Below are positions 1 through 5,010 of a DNA stretch of 5,010 nucleotides, one piece after another (position 1 is the first letter of the stretch; the number at the start of each line of letters is the position of its first letter). A model generated the notes under the pieces. It saw nothing but the letters and a program-made list of their open reading frames with translations, ran no database searches and was not told the origin of the DNA. This DNA is from Pseudorhodobacter antarcticus (GTDB lineage Bacteria > Pseudomonadota > Alphaproteobacteria > Rhodobacterales > Rhodobacteraceae), in assembly GCA_945897655.1 (NCBI GenBank), contig CAMDHB010000264.1, positions 1 to 5,010 on the forward strand. Reading direction: 5' to 3'. Position numbers and translations under genes: made by a program.

Positions 1-479
1 TGCCGCTGGGCTTGTGGGGCATCACCCGGATGGGGGTGGACGGTGTCCGGGCGGTGATTGCCGTTTATGTGCTGGTCATGTGTGCTGTGATGTTGCTGGG
101 GTGGCGGATTCGTGAACAGGGTTTTGCGCCGACGCTGGGCGTGGGGGTATTCGCGGGCTTTGCCAATGCGGTGGGGATGGCAGGTTTGCCGGTGGCGACG
201 TTTCTGACAGCGCAGGCGGTGGCGGCGGGGGTGTTTCGCGGCACGCTGATTGCCTATTTCGCGGCGCTGGATCTGTTTTCCTTGCCCCTGATGTGGGGAA
301 CCGGGATTATCGTCTGGGATACGTTCAAGGTCGCTCTGGCGGCGATGCCCTTGATGTGGCTGGGCATCTGGGCGGGCGGGCGGCATTTTCTGGCGACGGA
401 CCCGCAGGACTTTCGCAAGTTCGCCATTGGGTTGCTGGCGGTTCTTGCGGTGATAAATCTGGTCAAGGTGGTGATTTGA
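1..479 (+). CDS. TauE/SafE (TSUP) family membrane exporter, C-terminal part (5' truncated)
   Basis: Integral inner-membrane protein of the TSUP (TauE/SafE) family, whose members export sulfite or small organosulfur anions. The frame is open from base 3 to the left edge, so the start lies outside; about 158 residues of a family usually near 250 are seen. They are strongly hydrophobic, with probable membrane helices at visible residues about 15-33, 42-65, 73-100, 104-124 and 139-158. The glycine-rich stretch GVFAGFANAVGMAGLP with its following helix resembles the internal repeat motif of this family, and the protein ends just after the last helix, as is usual. The TTG at 12 is only an internal leucine codon. 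Its TGA (477-479) directly touches the ATG of acetate kinase, implying one transcript and coupled translation. The family call is by pattern recognition; the substrate is not readable from sequence. Another multi-helix permease is the main alternative. Confidence 0.78.
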   Translation, partial: PLGLWGITRMGVDGVRAVIAVYVLVMCAVMLLGWRIREQGFAPTLGVGVFAGFANAVGMAGLPVATFLTAQAVAAGVFRGTLIAYFAALDLFSLPLMWGTGIIVWDTFKVALAAMPLMWLGIWAGGRHFLATDPQDFRKFAIGLLAVLAVINLVKVVI

Positions 480-1484
480 ATGCTGTTGGTGGTCAATGCC
501 GGGTCGTCGTCGTTGAAGGTAGCGCTGTTTGACGGGGGCGTGCAGGTCCGGTCGGGGCAGGTGGGCGAGATTGGCACCGACGGGCACCGCGCCGCGTTGG
601 AGCGACTGCTGACCGATGGGTTTGGTCAGGGGCTGACGGCGGCGGCGCACCGGGTGGTGCATGGTGGGGCGGAATTGACGGCGACTTGCCGGATTGATGC
701 GGGCGTGCTGGCGCAGATCGAGGCTTGCGTACCGCTGGCGCCCTTGCACAACCCGGCCAATCTGGCAGCGATCCGGGCCTTGGCTGCTTTGGCGCCCGAC
801 TTGCCGCAGTTTGCCAGTTTCGATACGGCCTTTCATGCCACCAACCCCGAGGTGGCGCGGCGCTATGCCCTGCCTGCGCAGGTAGAGGCGGCGGGGATAA
901 GGCGCTATGGCTTTCACGGATTGAGTTACGCCGCGATTGTTCGAAAAGTGCAACAGATCAGCGATATTGGGCTGCCAAACCGGCTGCTGGCGTTGCATTT
1001 GGGCAATGGGGCGTCGATCTGCGGCATTGTCGAGGGGAGGTCGGTGGCGACCACGATGGGCTATTCGCCGCTGGATGGGTTGACGATGGGAACCCGGGCC
1101 GGCGCGATGGATGGCAATGCGGTGCTGCGGTTGGCAGACCTGTATGGGATCGCGGGGGCCGCGCGCATTCTGAACCGGGAAAGCGGGTTGCTGGGCCTGG
1201 GCGGGGCGTCCGACATGCGGGCGCTGCATGTGGCAGGGACCGAGGAGGCGCGGTTTGCCGTGGCGCATTTCTGCTATTGGGCAATGCGGCATGCCGGGTC
1301 GATGATTGCGGCGATGGGCGGGCTGGACGCTGTGGCGTTCACCGGCGGGATTGGGGAGAATGACAGTTTCGTGCGGGCCGAGATCCTGAAGGGGTTGGCC
1401 TTTGTGGCGGCGGGCAAGCCCGTGTTCGTGATTGCGGCAGAGGAAGAGCGTCAGATCGCGATTGAAGCGCTGGCTTTGATGTAG
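480..1484 (+). CDS. ackA: Acetate kinase (acetate/propionate kinase family), compact form
   Basis: Cytoplasmic ASKHA-fold kinase interconverting acetyl phosphate + ADP and acetate + ATP. Motifs in order: N-terminal phosphate loop NAGSSSLK (residues 6-13), HRVVHGG (57-63, R58 matching Arg91 of the Methanosarcina enzyme), PLHNP (88-92), FDTAFH (114-119, D115 matching Asp148), YGFHG (143-147), HLGNGAS (173-179), MGTRAG (203-208, R206 matching Arg241), FTGGIGEN (287-294) and the C-terminal EE-x-x-IA element (322-327). All catalytic positions I can place are kept. At 334 residues it is about 60 shorter than the usual near 400; the losses lie after the first strands (about 20-50) and between GLAF and the final VFVIAAEE strand (about 305-318). 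Start ATG 480 abuts the exporter's TGA, with an AAGGTGG ribosome site at 465-471. It may consume acetyl phosphate from a sulfoacetaldehyde acetyltransferase or phosphoketolase encoded upstream; that is inference. Butyrate kinase is less likely given the motifs. Confidence 0.93.
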   Translation: MLLVVNAGSSSLKVALFDGGVQVRSGQVGEIGTDGHRAALERLLTDGFGQGLTAAAHRVVHGGAELTATCRIDAGVLAQIEACVPLAPLHNPANLAAIRALAALAPDLPQFASFDTAFHATNPEVARRYALPAQVEAAGIRRYGFHGLSYAAIVRKVQQISDIGLPNRLLALHLGNGASICGIVEGRSVATTMGYSPLDGLTMGTRAGAMDGNAVLRLADLYGIAGAARILNRESGLLGLGGASDMRALHVAGTEEARFAVAHFCYWAMRHAGSMIAAMGGLDAVAFTGGIGENDSFVRAEILKGLAFVAAGKPVFVIAAEEERQIAIEALALM

Positions 1485-1606
1485 GCAGTGCAAGTCGGCT
1501 GATCCTGCGGATGTGAGTCGCGCCCTGTTGCAAATGCCCCCCATGGGTTGATGACAAAGCGGCAGTTTCCACCGGCACACTGCGGCGTTTTTGCAGATTT
1601 CGCGGA

Positions 1607-1626
1607 TGTAACGGTCCAATTGTAAC
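1607..1626. repeat. Direct repeat TGTAAC-N8-TGTAAC, possible operator
   Basis: Two perfect TGTAAC copies lie at 1607-1612 and 1621-1626, 14 bases apart start to start. A related TGTCACA occurs at 1649-1655, another 28 bases on. The pair ends 7 bases before the candidate -35 box at 1634, where an activator or repressor could act. Six-base repeats can arise by chance, so a regulator-binding role is only a suggestion. Confidence 0.25.
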
Positions 1627-1633
1627 AGCGCGG

Positions 1634-1664
1634 TTGACTCCCCCCACCTGTCACAATGTATGGT
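1634..1664 (+). promoter_or_regulatory. Candidate sigma70-type promoter for the ABC importer operon
   Basis: TTGACT at 1634-1639 matches five of six -35 consensus bases. The -10 is weak: TGTATG (1657-1662, 17-base spacer) or TATGGT (1659-1664, 19-base spacer). Transcription would begin near 1670 and leave a leader of roughly 125 bases before the binding-protein gene. It is the best -35-like match I found in the gap. Confidence 0.35.
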
Positions 1665-1746
1665 CCTCAAGGGTTTTGGTTCGAAGATGTCGCAGAACTG
1701 TCATATGGCGACACTAGACCGGACAGATGGAACGGGGCAGATCATC

Positions 1747-1794
1747 ATGCCCTGGACGATATCCGTGGAAACGGACAACAAAGGGAGACTTTGA
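1747..1794 (+). CDS. Possible 15-codon leader peptide (uORF) before the binding-protein gene
   Basis: ATG at 1747 opens a short frame coding MPWTISVETDNKGRL and ending in TGA at 1792-1794, one base before the GTG start at 1796. A GGGG at 1734-1737 lies 9 bases upstream and could serve as a ribosome site, although the same bases pair in the 1734-1753 hairpin. The frame stays open back to an ATG at 1660 (44 codons), but no ribosome site precedes that ATG, and the rare codons CTA and ATA occur. If translated, it would pass ribosomes straight onto the downstream start (coupling). It may equally be a chance open stretch; I recognise no homologue. Confidence 0.2.
   Translation: MPWTISVETDNKGRL
1783..1787 (+). 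promoter_or_regulatory. Ribosome binding site that fixes the binding-protein start at GTG 1796
   Basis: GGGAG at 1783-1787 lies 8 bases before GTG 1796, an ideal distance. The only longer in-frame choice, ATG 1727, has no purine-rich site before it and would add 23 residues ahead of a well-formed Tat signal peptide. The GTG is therefore preferred. Confidence 0.8.
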
Positions 1795-1795
1795 C

Positions 1796-2920
1796 GTGAT
1801 CAACAAGAATGTAAGCCGCCGTGGGTTTATCAAGACCTCGGCCGTTGGCATGGGCGCCCTGGCGGCACCTGCGCTGATTTCCAGCAAGGCACTGGCGTCG
1901 TCGGGCGAACTGAACTTCACCGGCTGGGCTGGCTATCCGTCGCTGGCTGAAACCGTGTTCCCGGCTTTTGAAGCCGCAACCGGCATCAAGGTGAATTTCA
2001 CCGAGCAGCCCGACCAGGACACGATGTTCGCCCAAGCCAAAGTCGCGGTTGAAGCTGGCGGGATCGACATGATCGAGCCGACCATCGACCGTTGGGGTGG
2101 CTGGAATTCGAACGGCCTGCTGGGCGCATGGGATCCGGCCAAGCTGGCGATGGACAACTATCTGCCGGGCCTGGCCGATGGCAATGCGGGCACCCGCAGC
2201 CGTGACGCTTCGGGCGCACTGTTCTATGTGCCCTCGAACTGGGGCACCGAGGCGCTGGTCTACAAGAAGGACGCTGCTGTTCTGGGCGAGCCCGCTTCGC
2301 TGGGCGCGCTGTTCGACCCGGCCAACCAGGCTGTTGTGCGTCCGCACTCGGCACTGGCTGCAATGGGCCGTTACCTGGACGCACAGGGCAAGCTGCCGCG
2401 TCCGTGGATGGACGGTTACACCGACATGGCCGCAATGGTCGAACTGTGGGACATCGCGCTGGCCGAAGCCGTCAAGGCAAAGGGCAACGTGGTTCAGTTC
2501 TGGTCGGGCGAAAACGAAGCCAACGCTGGTTTCGTGGCAAACGGCGCGACCGTTGGCCTGTGCTGGGATTCGACCGGCTACAACCTGCGCAACGACGGCT
2601 ATGGCTATGCTGCCCCGGTTGAAGGTGCCTTTGCTTGGCATCAGGGCTTCGTTCTGATGAAGAACGCGGTCAACGTCGACCAGGCACATGAACTGGCCAA
2701 GTGGATCTCGACCGCTGAGGGTGCTGCGATGTGGGCAACTGCCTTCTCGTCCAACCCGGTGGGCAAGGGCTCGGCTGACAAGATGAGCGCAGACGTTTCG
2801 GCCTATTACAACTCGGCCTTTGACGACGCGAAGCTGGCTGCCCTGTGGTGGTGGCCCGACCAGTCGGCCGAATTCATCGCCAAGCGCGGTGAATATGCCG
2901 ACAAGTACAAGGCTTCCTGA
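1796..2920 (+). CDS. Periplasmic substrate-binding protein of a PotD-like (polyamine/opine family) ABC importer, Tat-exported
   Basis: Captures a small solute in the periplasm and delivers it to the permease-ATPase encoded next. Starting at GTG 1796 it has 374 residues, typical for the family. The N-terminus is a twin-arginine signal: SRRGFIK at 7-13, a hydrophobic stretch 14-29, and likely cleavage after ALA at 34. The mature part follows the PotD plan: a first strand with GWAGYP (W44 and Y47, the W-x-x-Y of the PotD pocket), FEAATGIKVNF (58-68), the hinge-like VPSNWGTEALVYKKD (145-159), the NGATVGLCWDSTG strand (249-261) and AWHQGFVL (280-287). Acidic pocket residues of PotD are not evident, so the ligand may not be a polyamine. 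Codons favour GGC, AAC and CTG, unlike the GGG/CGG-rich neighbours, suggesting high expression. A hairpin terminator follows the gene. The family call is firm; the substrate is unknown. Confidence 0.9.
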   Translation: MINKNVSRRGFIKTSAVGMGALAAPALISSKALASSGELNFTGWAGYPSLAETVFPAFEAATGIKVNFTEQPDQDTMFAQAKVAVEAGGIDMIEPTIDRWGGWNSNGLLGAWDPAKLAMDNYLPGLADGNAGTRSRDASGALFYVPSNWGTEALVYKKDAAVLGEPASLGALFDPANQAVVRPHSALAAMGRYLDAQGKLPRPWMDGYTDMAAMVELWDIALAEAVKAKGNVVQFWSGENEANAGFVANGATVGLCWDSTGYNLRNDGYGYAAPVEGAFAWHQGFVLMKNAVNVDQAHELAKWISTAEGAAMWATAFSSNPVGKGSADKMSADVSAYYNSAFDDAKLAALWWWPDQSAEFIAKRGEYADKYKAS

Positions 2921-2938
2921 TCTGCGGTAACGCAAGGA

Positions 2939-2973
2939 TGCGCCGGGTCCATTGGGCCCGGCGCAACTATTTT
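2939..2973 (+). terminator. Intrinsic terminator/attenuator hairpin between binding protein and ATPase genes
   Basis: A 12-bp stem pairs 2939-2950 with 2954-2965, with one G-T wobble and a three-base ATT loop. The core is CGCCGGG against CCCGGCG, very stable. It is followed within a few bases by TATTTT (2968-2973), a short and imperfect U-tract. It begins 18 bases after the binding-protein stop. Partial termination or 3'-end protection here would give more binding-protein mRNA than ATPase/permease mRNA, as is common in importer operons. Confidence 0.8.
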
Positions 2974-3085
2974 GAGCGGGTGGATCGATAGGGGGCACCT
3001 TTCTGGCGCTATCCATTGCAGGGCGGGCCGGGCGTGATAAGCTTGGGCTGCAAAAATAAAACGATAACAGGGGGAAGACGGTCCG
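2974..3085 (+). other. Spacer between hairpin and ATPase gene
   Basis: About 110 bases without a gene. The A-rich run at 3052-3061 and GATAAC at 3063-3068 could belong to a secondary promoter, but no well-spaced -35 box accompanies them. AGGGGGAAG at 3069-3077 is the ribosome binding site of the ATPase gene, 8 bases before its ATG. Confidence 0.5.
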
Positions 3086-4168
3086 ATGAGTGCTGGGATT
3101 GATCTTGACAATGTGTGCTGTGATTTCGGGAAGTTCCGGGCTGTTGACCATGTGAATGTCAGCATCCAGCCGGGGGAGTTCTTTTCGTTCCTTGGGCCAT
3201 CGGGTTGTGGCAAGACCACGATCTTGCGGATGATTTCGGGGTTCACCGAGCCGACCGAAGGGGTGATCCGGATTGGAGGCAAGGACCAGCGGGGCCAGAG
3301 GCCGAACCAGCGGCCCACGGCGCTGATCTTCCAGAACCTGGCGCTGTTCCCGCTGATGCCGATTTGGGAAAACATTGCCTTTGGGCTTGAGGTGCGTGGG
3401 GTCGACAAAGCCAAGCGGCGCAAGCGGGCCGAGGAGTTGCTGGCGCTGGTGGATCTGCATGACAGTGCCGACAAGATGGTCAGCCAGTTGTCGGGCGGGC
3501 AAAAGCAGCGCGTGGCGATTGCGCGGGCGTTGGCGGTGGAACCTGCGGTGATGCTGCTGGACGAGCCCCTGTCGGCGCTGGACCTGAAGCTGCGGCAGCA
3601 TATGCGGGCAGAGTTGCGGGCGATTCAAAAGCGGACCGGGGTTACGTTCATCTATATCACGCACGATCAGGGTGAGGCTTTGGCCATGTCGGACCGGGTG
3701 GGCGTGATGTCCCAGGGTCGGTTGCAGCAGGTTGCGAACCCGCGCGACATTTACAACAACCCGGTCAACGGCTTTGTTGCCTCTTTCGTGGGGGAAAACA
3801 ATATCTTGGGCGGCGATGTTCAGAATCGGTCTGAAGGTATGGCCAGCATTGCAACGCCGATCGGCACGTTCCGGGCGCGGCTGGTGGATGGGGCGCAGGG
3901 CAAGTTGAAGCTGTATGTCCGGCCCGAGCACATGATTTTGCAGGCCACGCCGGGGACAGAAAACTCGGTTCCCGTGACGCTGACCGAGGTGGCGTTTGAG
4001 GGGAACTTTGTGTCCGTCCACGCAGTAACCGCCAATGGCACGACGCTGGTGGCCGAGTTGCGCAATGACGGATCGACGCCGATCCCGTCATCGGGGGCGC
4101 AGATGCACATGGCGTTTGACGCGCGCCATTCGTCGATCCTGCCTGACAGCGCCAATGCGGGGGCCTGA
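3086..4168 (+). CDS. PotA-like ABC importer ATP-binding protein
   Basis: Cytoplasmic ATPase that powers the importer. It has 360 residues, typical of PotA/UgpC-type subunits. Nucleotide-binding domain, about 1-235: Walker A GPSGCGKTT (37-45), Q-loop glutamine Q83 in IFQNLALFP, signature LSGGQKQR (135-142), Walker B VMLLDEP (155-161), D-loop SALD (163-166) and switch histidine H193 in THDQGEA. The region after FVGENNI (235-240) to the end carries a TOBE-type regulatory/contact domain with YVRPEHM (277-283). All catalytic residues are intact. ATG 3086 follows AGGGGGAAG with an 8-base spacing. The stop is only 3 bases before the permease ATG, so the two are translated together; the binding-protein gene lies 165 bases upstream across a terminator hairpin. 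GGG, CGG and TTG codons are frequent, as in ackA and unlike the binding protein. Closest by type to spermidine/putrescine-family ATPases; the exact substrate class cannot be read from this subunit. Confidence 0.94.
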   Translation: MSAGIDLDNVCCDFGKFRAVDHVNVSIQPGEFFSFLGPSGCGKTTILRMISGFTEPTEGVIRIGGKDQRGQRPNQRPTALIFQNLALFPLMPIWENIAFGLEVRGVDKAKRRKRAEELLALVDLHDSADKMVSQLSGGQKQRVAIARALAVEPAVMLLDEPLSALDLKLRQHMRAELRAIQKRTGVTFIYITHDQGEALAMSDRVGVMSQGRLQQVANPRDIYNNPVNGFVASFVGENNILGGDVQNRSEGMASIATPIGTFRARLVDGAQGKLKLYVRPEHMILQATPGTENSVPVTLTEVAFEGNFVSVHAVTANGTTLVAELRNDGSTPIPSSGAQMHMAFDARHSSILPDSANAGA

Positions 4169-4171
4169 GGG

Positions 4172-5010
4172 ATGGATGATCTGCTGCGCCGCTATGGTCG
4201 GGGCCTGACCTGGGCCTTTGTCGGCCTGACGTTTTTCTGGCTGGTGATTCTGGTCATCCTGCCGGACTTCAAGCTGCTGGAAAGTTCGTTCCGGCCCTAT
4301 CTGCCGGTGGTGGATGTGGGCGGGCCGAAGGACACCTATTCGATCAACAACTATTTGCGCATCTTTGGCGGCGAAGTGCCGATGTCGATTTTCGGGTTCG
4401 AGGTGCTGATTTCGCCGCGGGTCAAGGTGTTGCTGTATACCTTGTGGTATTCGGGGATGGTGACGCTGGTCACGTTCCTGCTGGCCTATCCGCTGGCCTA
4501 TTATCTGGCCAAGATCGTCAGCCCCAAATCGCTGCCGACGCTGTTCTTGCTGCTGTTCGTGCCCTTGTGGGTGTCAGAGGTGCTGCGGTCGTTCGCGTGG
4601 TGGATCATCCTTGCGCTGAAGGGGCCGCTGAATGCGGTGCTGATGAGCCTGGGGATCATTGACACCGAGATTCGCTGGATCGCGGGGTATAGCCCGGTGA
4701 TCATCGGGTTGGTGTATACTTACGTCCTGTTCATGGTGTTTCCGCTGTATAATGCGATGCAGTCGCTGGACAGCAACCAGATCGAGGCGGCGGATGATCT
4801 GGGGGCGCCGTGGTGGCGCATTCATTGGCGGGTGATCTTGCCGCATTCCAAGCCCGGTATCGCAAGCGGTGCGGTGATGGTGTTCATGCTGTCGGCGGGG
4901 TCGCTTCTGGTGCCGGCCATCCTGGGGTCCACCACGTCTGGGTGGTTTACCCAGACCATTCAGGGCATCATGCTGGAAGAGCAGGACTGGAACACGGGGG
5001 CGGCGTTTGC
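4172..5010 (+). CDS. PotB-like ABC importer permease (3' truncated by window edge)
   Basis: Inner-membrane channel subunit. The frame from ATG 4172 stays open to the right edge (279 full codons), so only the last helix and C-terminus are missing; PotB/PotH-type proteins are usually 280-310 residues, though some relatives are longer. Probable helices: 12-31, 88-112, 121-145, 170-195 and 231-252. The cytoplasmic EAA loop, which docks on the ATPase, reads EAADDLGAPWWRIHWRVILP (205-224), with E205-A-A, G211 and L223-P224 in the family spacing. The periplasmic stretch between helices 1 and 2 is fairly long (about 32-87). The start lies 3 bases after the ATPase stop; GGGGG at 4159-4163, inside the ATPase 3' end, gives an 8-base spacing. 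A second permease (PotC-like) is expected just beyond the window. The family is clear from the EAA loop; the gene symbol is withheld because the substrate is unknown. Confidence 0.92.
   Translation, partial: MDDLLRRYGRGLTWAFVGLTFFWLVILVILPDFKLLESSFRPYLPVVDVGGPKDTYSINNYLRIFGGEVPMSIFGFEVLISPRVKVLLYTLWYSGMVTLVTFLLAYPLAYYLAKIVSPKSLPTLFLLLFVPLWVSEVLRSFAWWIILALKGPLNAVLMSLGIIDTEIRWIAGYSPVIIGLVYTYVLFMVFPLYNAMQSLDSNQIEAADDLGAPWWRIHWRVILPHSKPGIASGAVMVFMLSAGSLLVPAILGSTTSGWFTQTIQGIMLEEQDWNTGAAF

Larger units (their letters stand above)
1485..1795. other. Intergenic region between ackA and the ABC importer operon
   Basis: This 311-base gap holds no convincing conventional gene. Its left half (1485-1600) contains only a small palindrome, CCCATGGG at 1540-1547, and a weak 5-bp hairpin near 1562-1583. 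Its right half holds TGTAAC repeats, a candidate promoter, and a leader with three short hairpins: TGTCGC 1688-1693 with GCGACA 1708-1713; GGGGCA 1734-1739 with TGCCCT 1748-1753 (one G-T wobble); TCCGT 1762-1766 with ACGGA 1771-1775 around a GGAA tetraloop. It most likely separates two transcription units and carries the regulation of the importer. Confidence 0.7.

Noticed and set aside
725..1363. A 212-codon plus-strand frame inside ackA
   Set aside because: It is an out-of-frame shadow of ackA; the ackA frame carries every kinase motif, and this frame shows no family signature.
1562..1592. Possible intrinsic terminator for ackA (GCAGT / ACTGC stem followed by TTTTT at 1588-1592)
   Set aside because: The stem has only 5 bp with a 12-base loop, and four unpaired bases separate it from the T-run, so it is too weak to call.
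1727..1795. A longer binding-protein start at ATG 1727
   Set aside because: It would add 23 residues before the Tat signal, has no ribosome binding site, and GTG 1796 has GGGAG at the ideal distance.
2097..2657. A 186-codon plus-strand frame inside the binding-protein gene
   Set aside because: It is an out-of-frame shadow rich in Arg, Trp and Cys, as expected from GC-rich shifted codons, with no start context.
3016..3068. Secondary promoter before the ATPase gene (TTGCAG 3016-3021 with TAAGCT, or TTGGGC with GATAAC)
   Set aside because: Spacers are 14-16 bases and the boxes match the consensus poorly. An internal promoter is possible but not supported well enough.
1745..4021. A 758-codon open frame on the minus strand spanning the binding-protein and ATPase genes
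   Set aside because: It lies in exact codon register opposite both real genes. Antisense stops there would need TTA, CTA or TCA codons in the sense frame, and these are very rare in this GC-rich genome. The protein has biased, low-information composition, and no ribosome site or family motif was seen.
4444..4846. Short frames on both strands over the permease gene
   Set aside because: They overlap the permease frame, which has clear membrane helices and the EAA loop and stays open to the window edge; the overlapping frames show no recognisable motif.

Overview
The window looks like the chromosome of a high-GC alphaproteobacterium, most likely a member of the Rhodobacterales (roseobacter/Paracoccus-like). 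This rests on GC-rich third codon positions, frequent GGG/CGG/GCG codons, near absence of TTA/CTA/TCA codons, and the style of the encoded proteins. The lineage is an inference from composition and gene content; no marker gene is present.

Left part (1-1484): two co-directional genes joined as TGA-ATG with no gap. The first is the C-terminal part of a TauE/SafE (TSUP) family membrane exporter, cut by the window's left edge. The second is a compact acetate kinase (ackA, 334 residues) with all recognisable catalytic motifs. A sulfite/organosulfonate-type exporter next to an acetyl-phosphate-consuming kinase fits a sulfonate catabolism locus (an Xsc-type reaction releases sulfite plus acetyl phosphate), but no xsc or tau gene is visible here.

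Middle (1485-1795): a 311-base intergenic region. It holds a weak sigma70-like promoter candidate, short TGTAAC-type direct repeats just upstream of it, and a leader with three small hairpins and a possible 15-codon leader peptide whose stop lies one base before the next gene's GTG start.

Right part (1796-5010): an ABC importer operon of the polyamine/opine (PotABCD-like) family. The order is a Tat-exported periplasmic binding protein, a strong 12-bp hairpin terminator/attenuator, a PotA-like ATPase with a C-terminal TOBE region, and a PotB-like permease that runs off the right edge. The binding protein's codon choice (GGC, AAC, CTG) differs from its neighbours' (GGG, CGG, TTG), which together with the hairpin fits the usual pattern of high binding-protein and lower ATPase/permease expression. 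The binding pocket keeps the PotD-like W-x-x-Y motif but appears to lack acidic residues that PotD uses to hold polyamines, so the true substrate is open.

I see no CRISPR array, mobile element, tRNA/rRNA or clearly novel system. The most unusual points are the compact acetate kinase paired with a TSUP exporter, the non-canonical ligand pocket, and the leader upstream of the binding protein.
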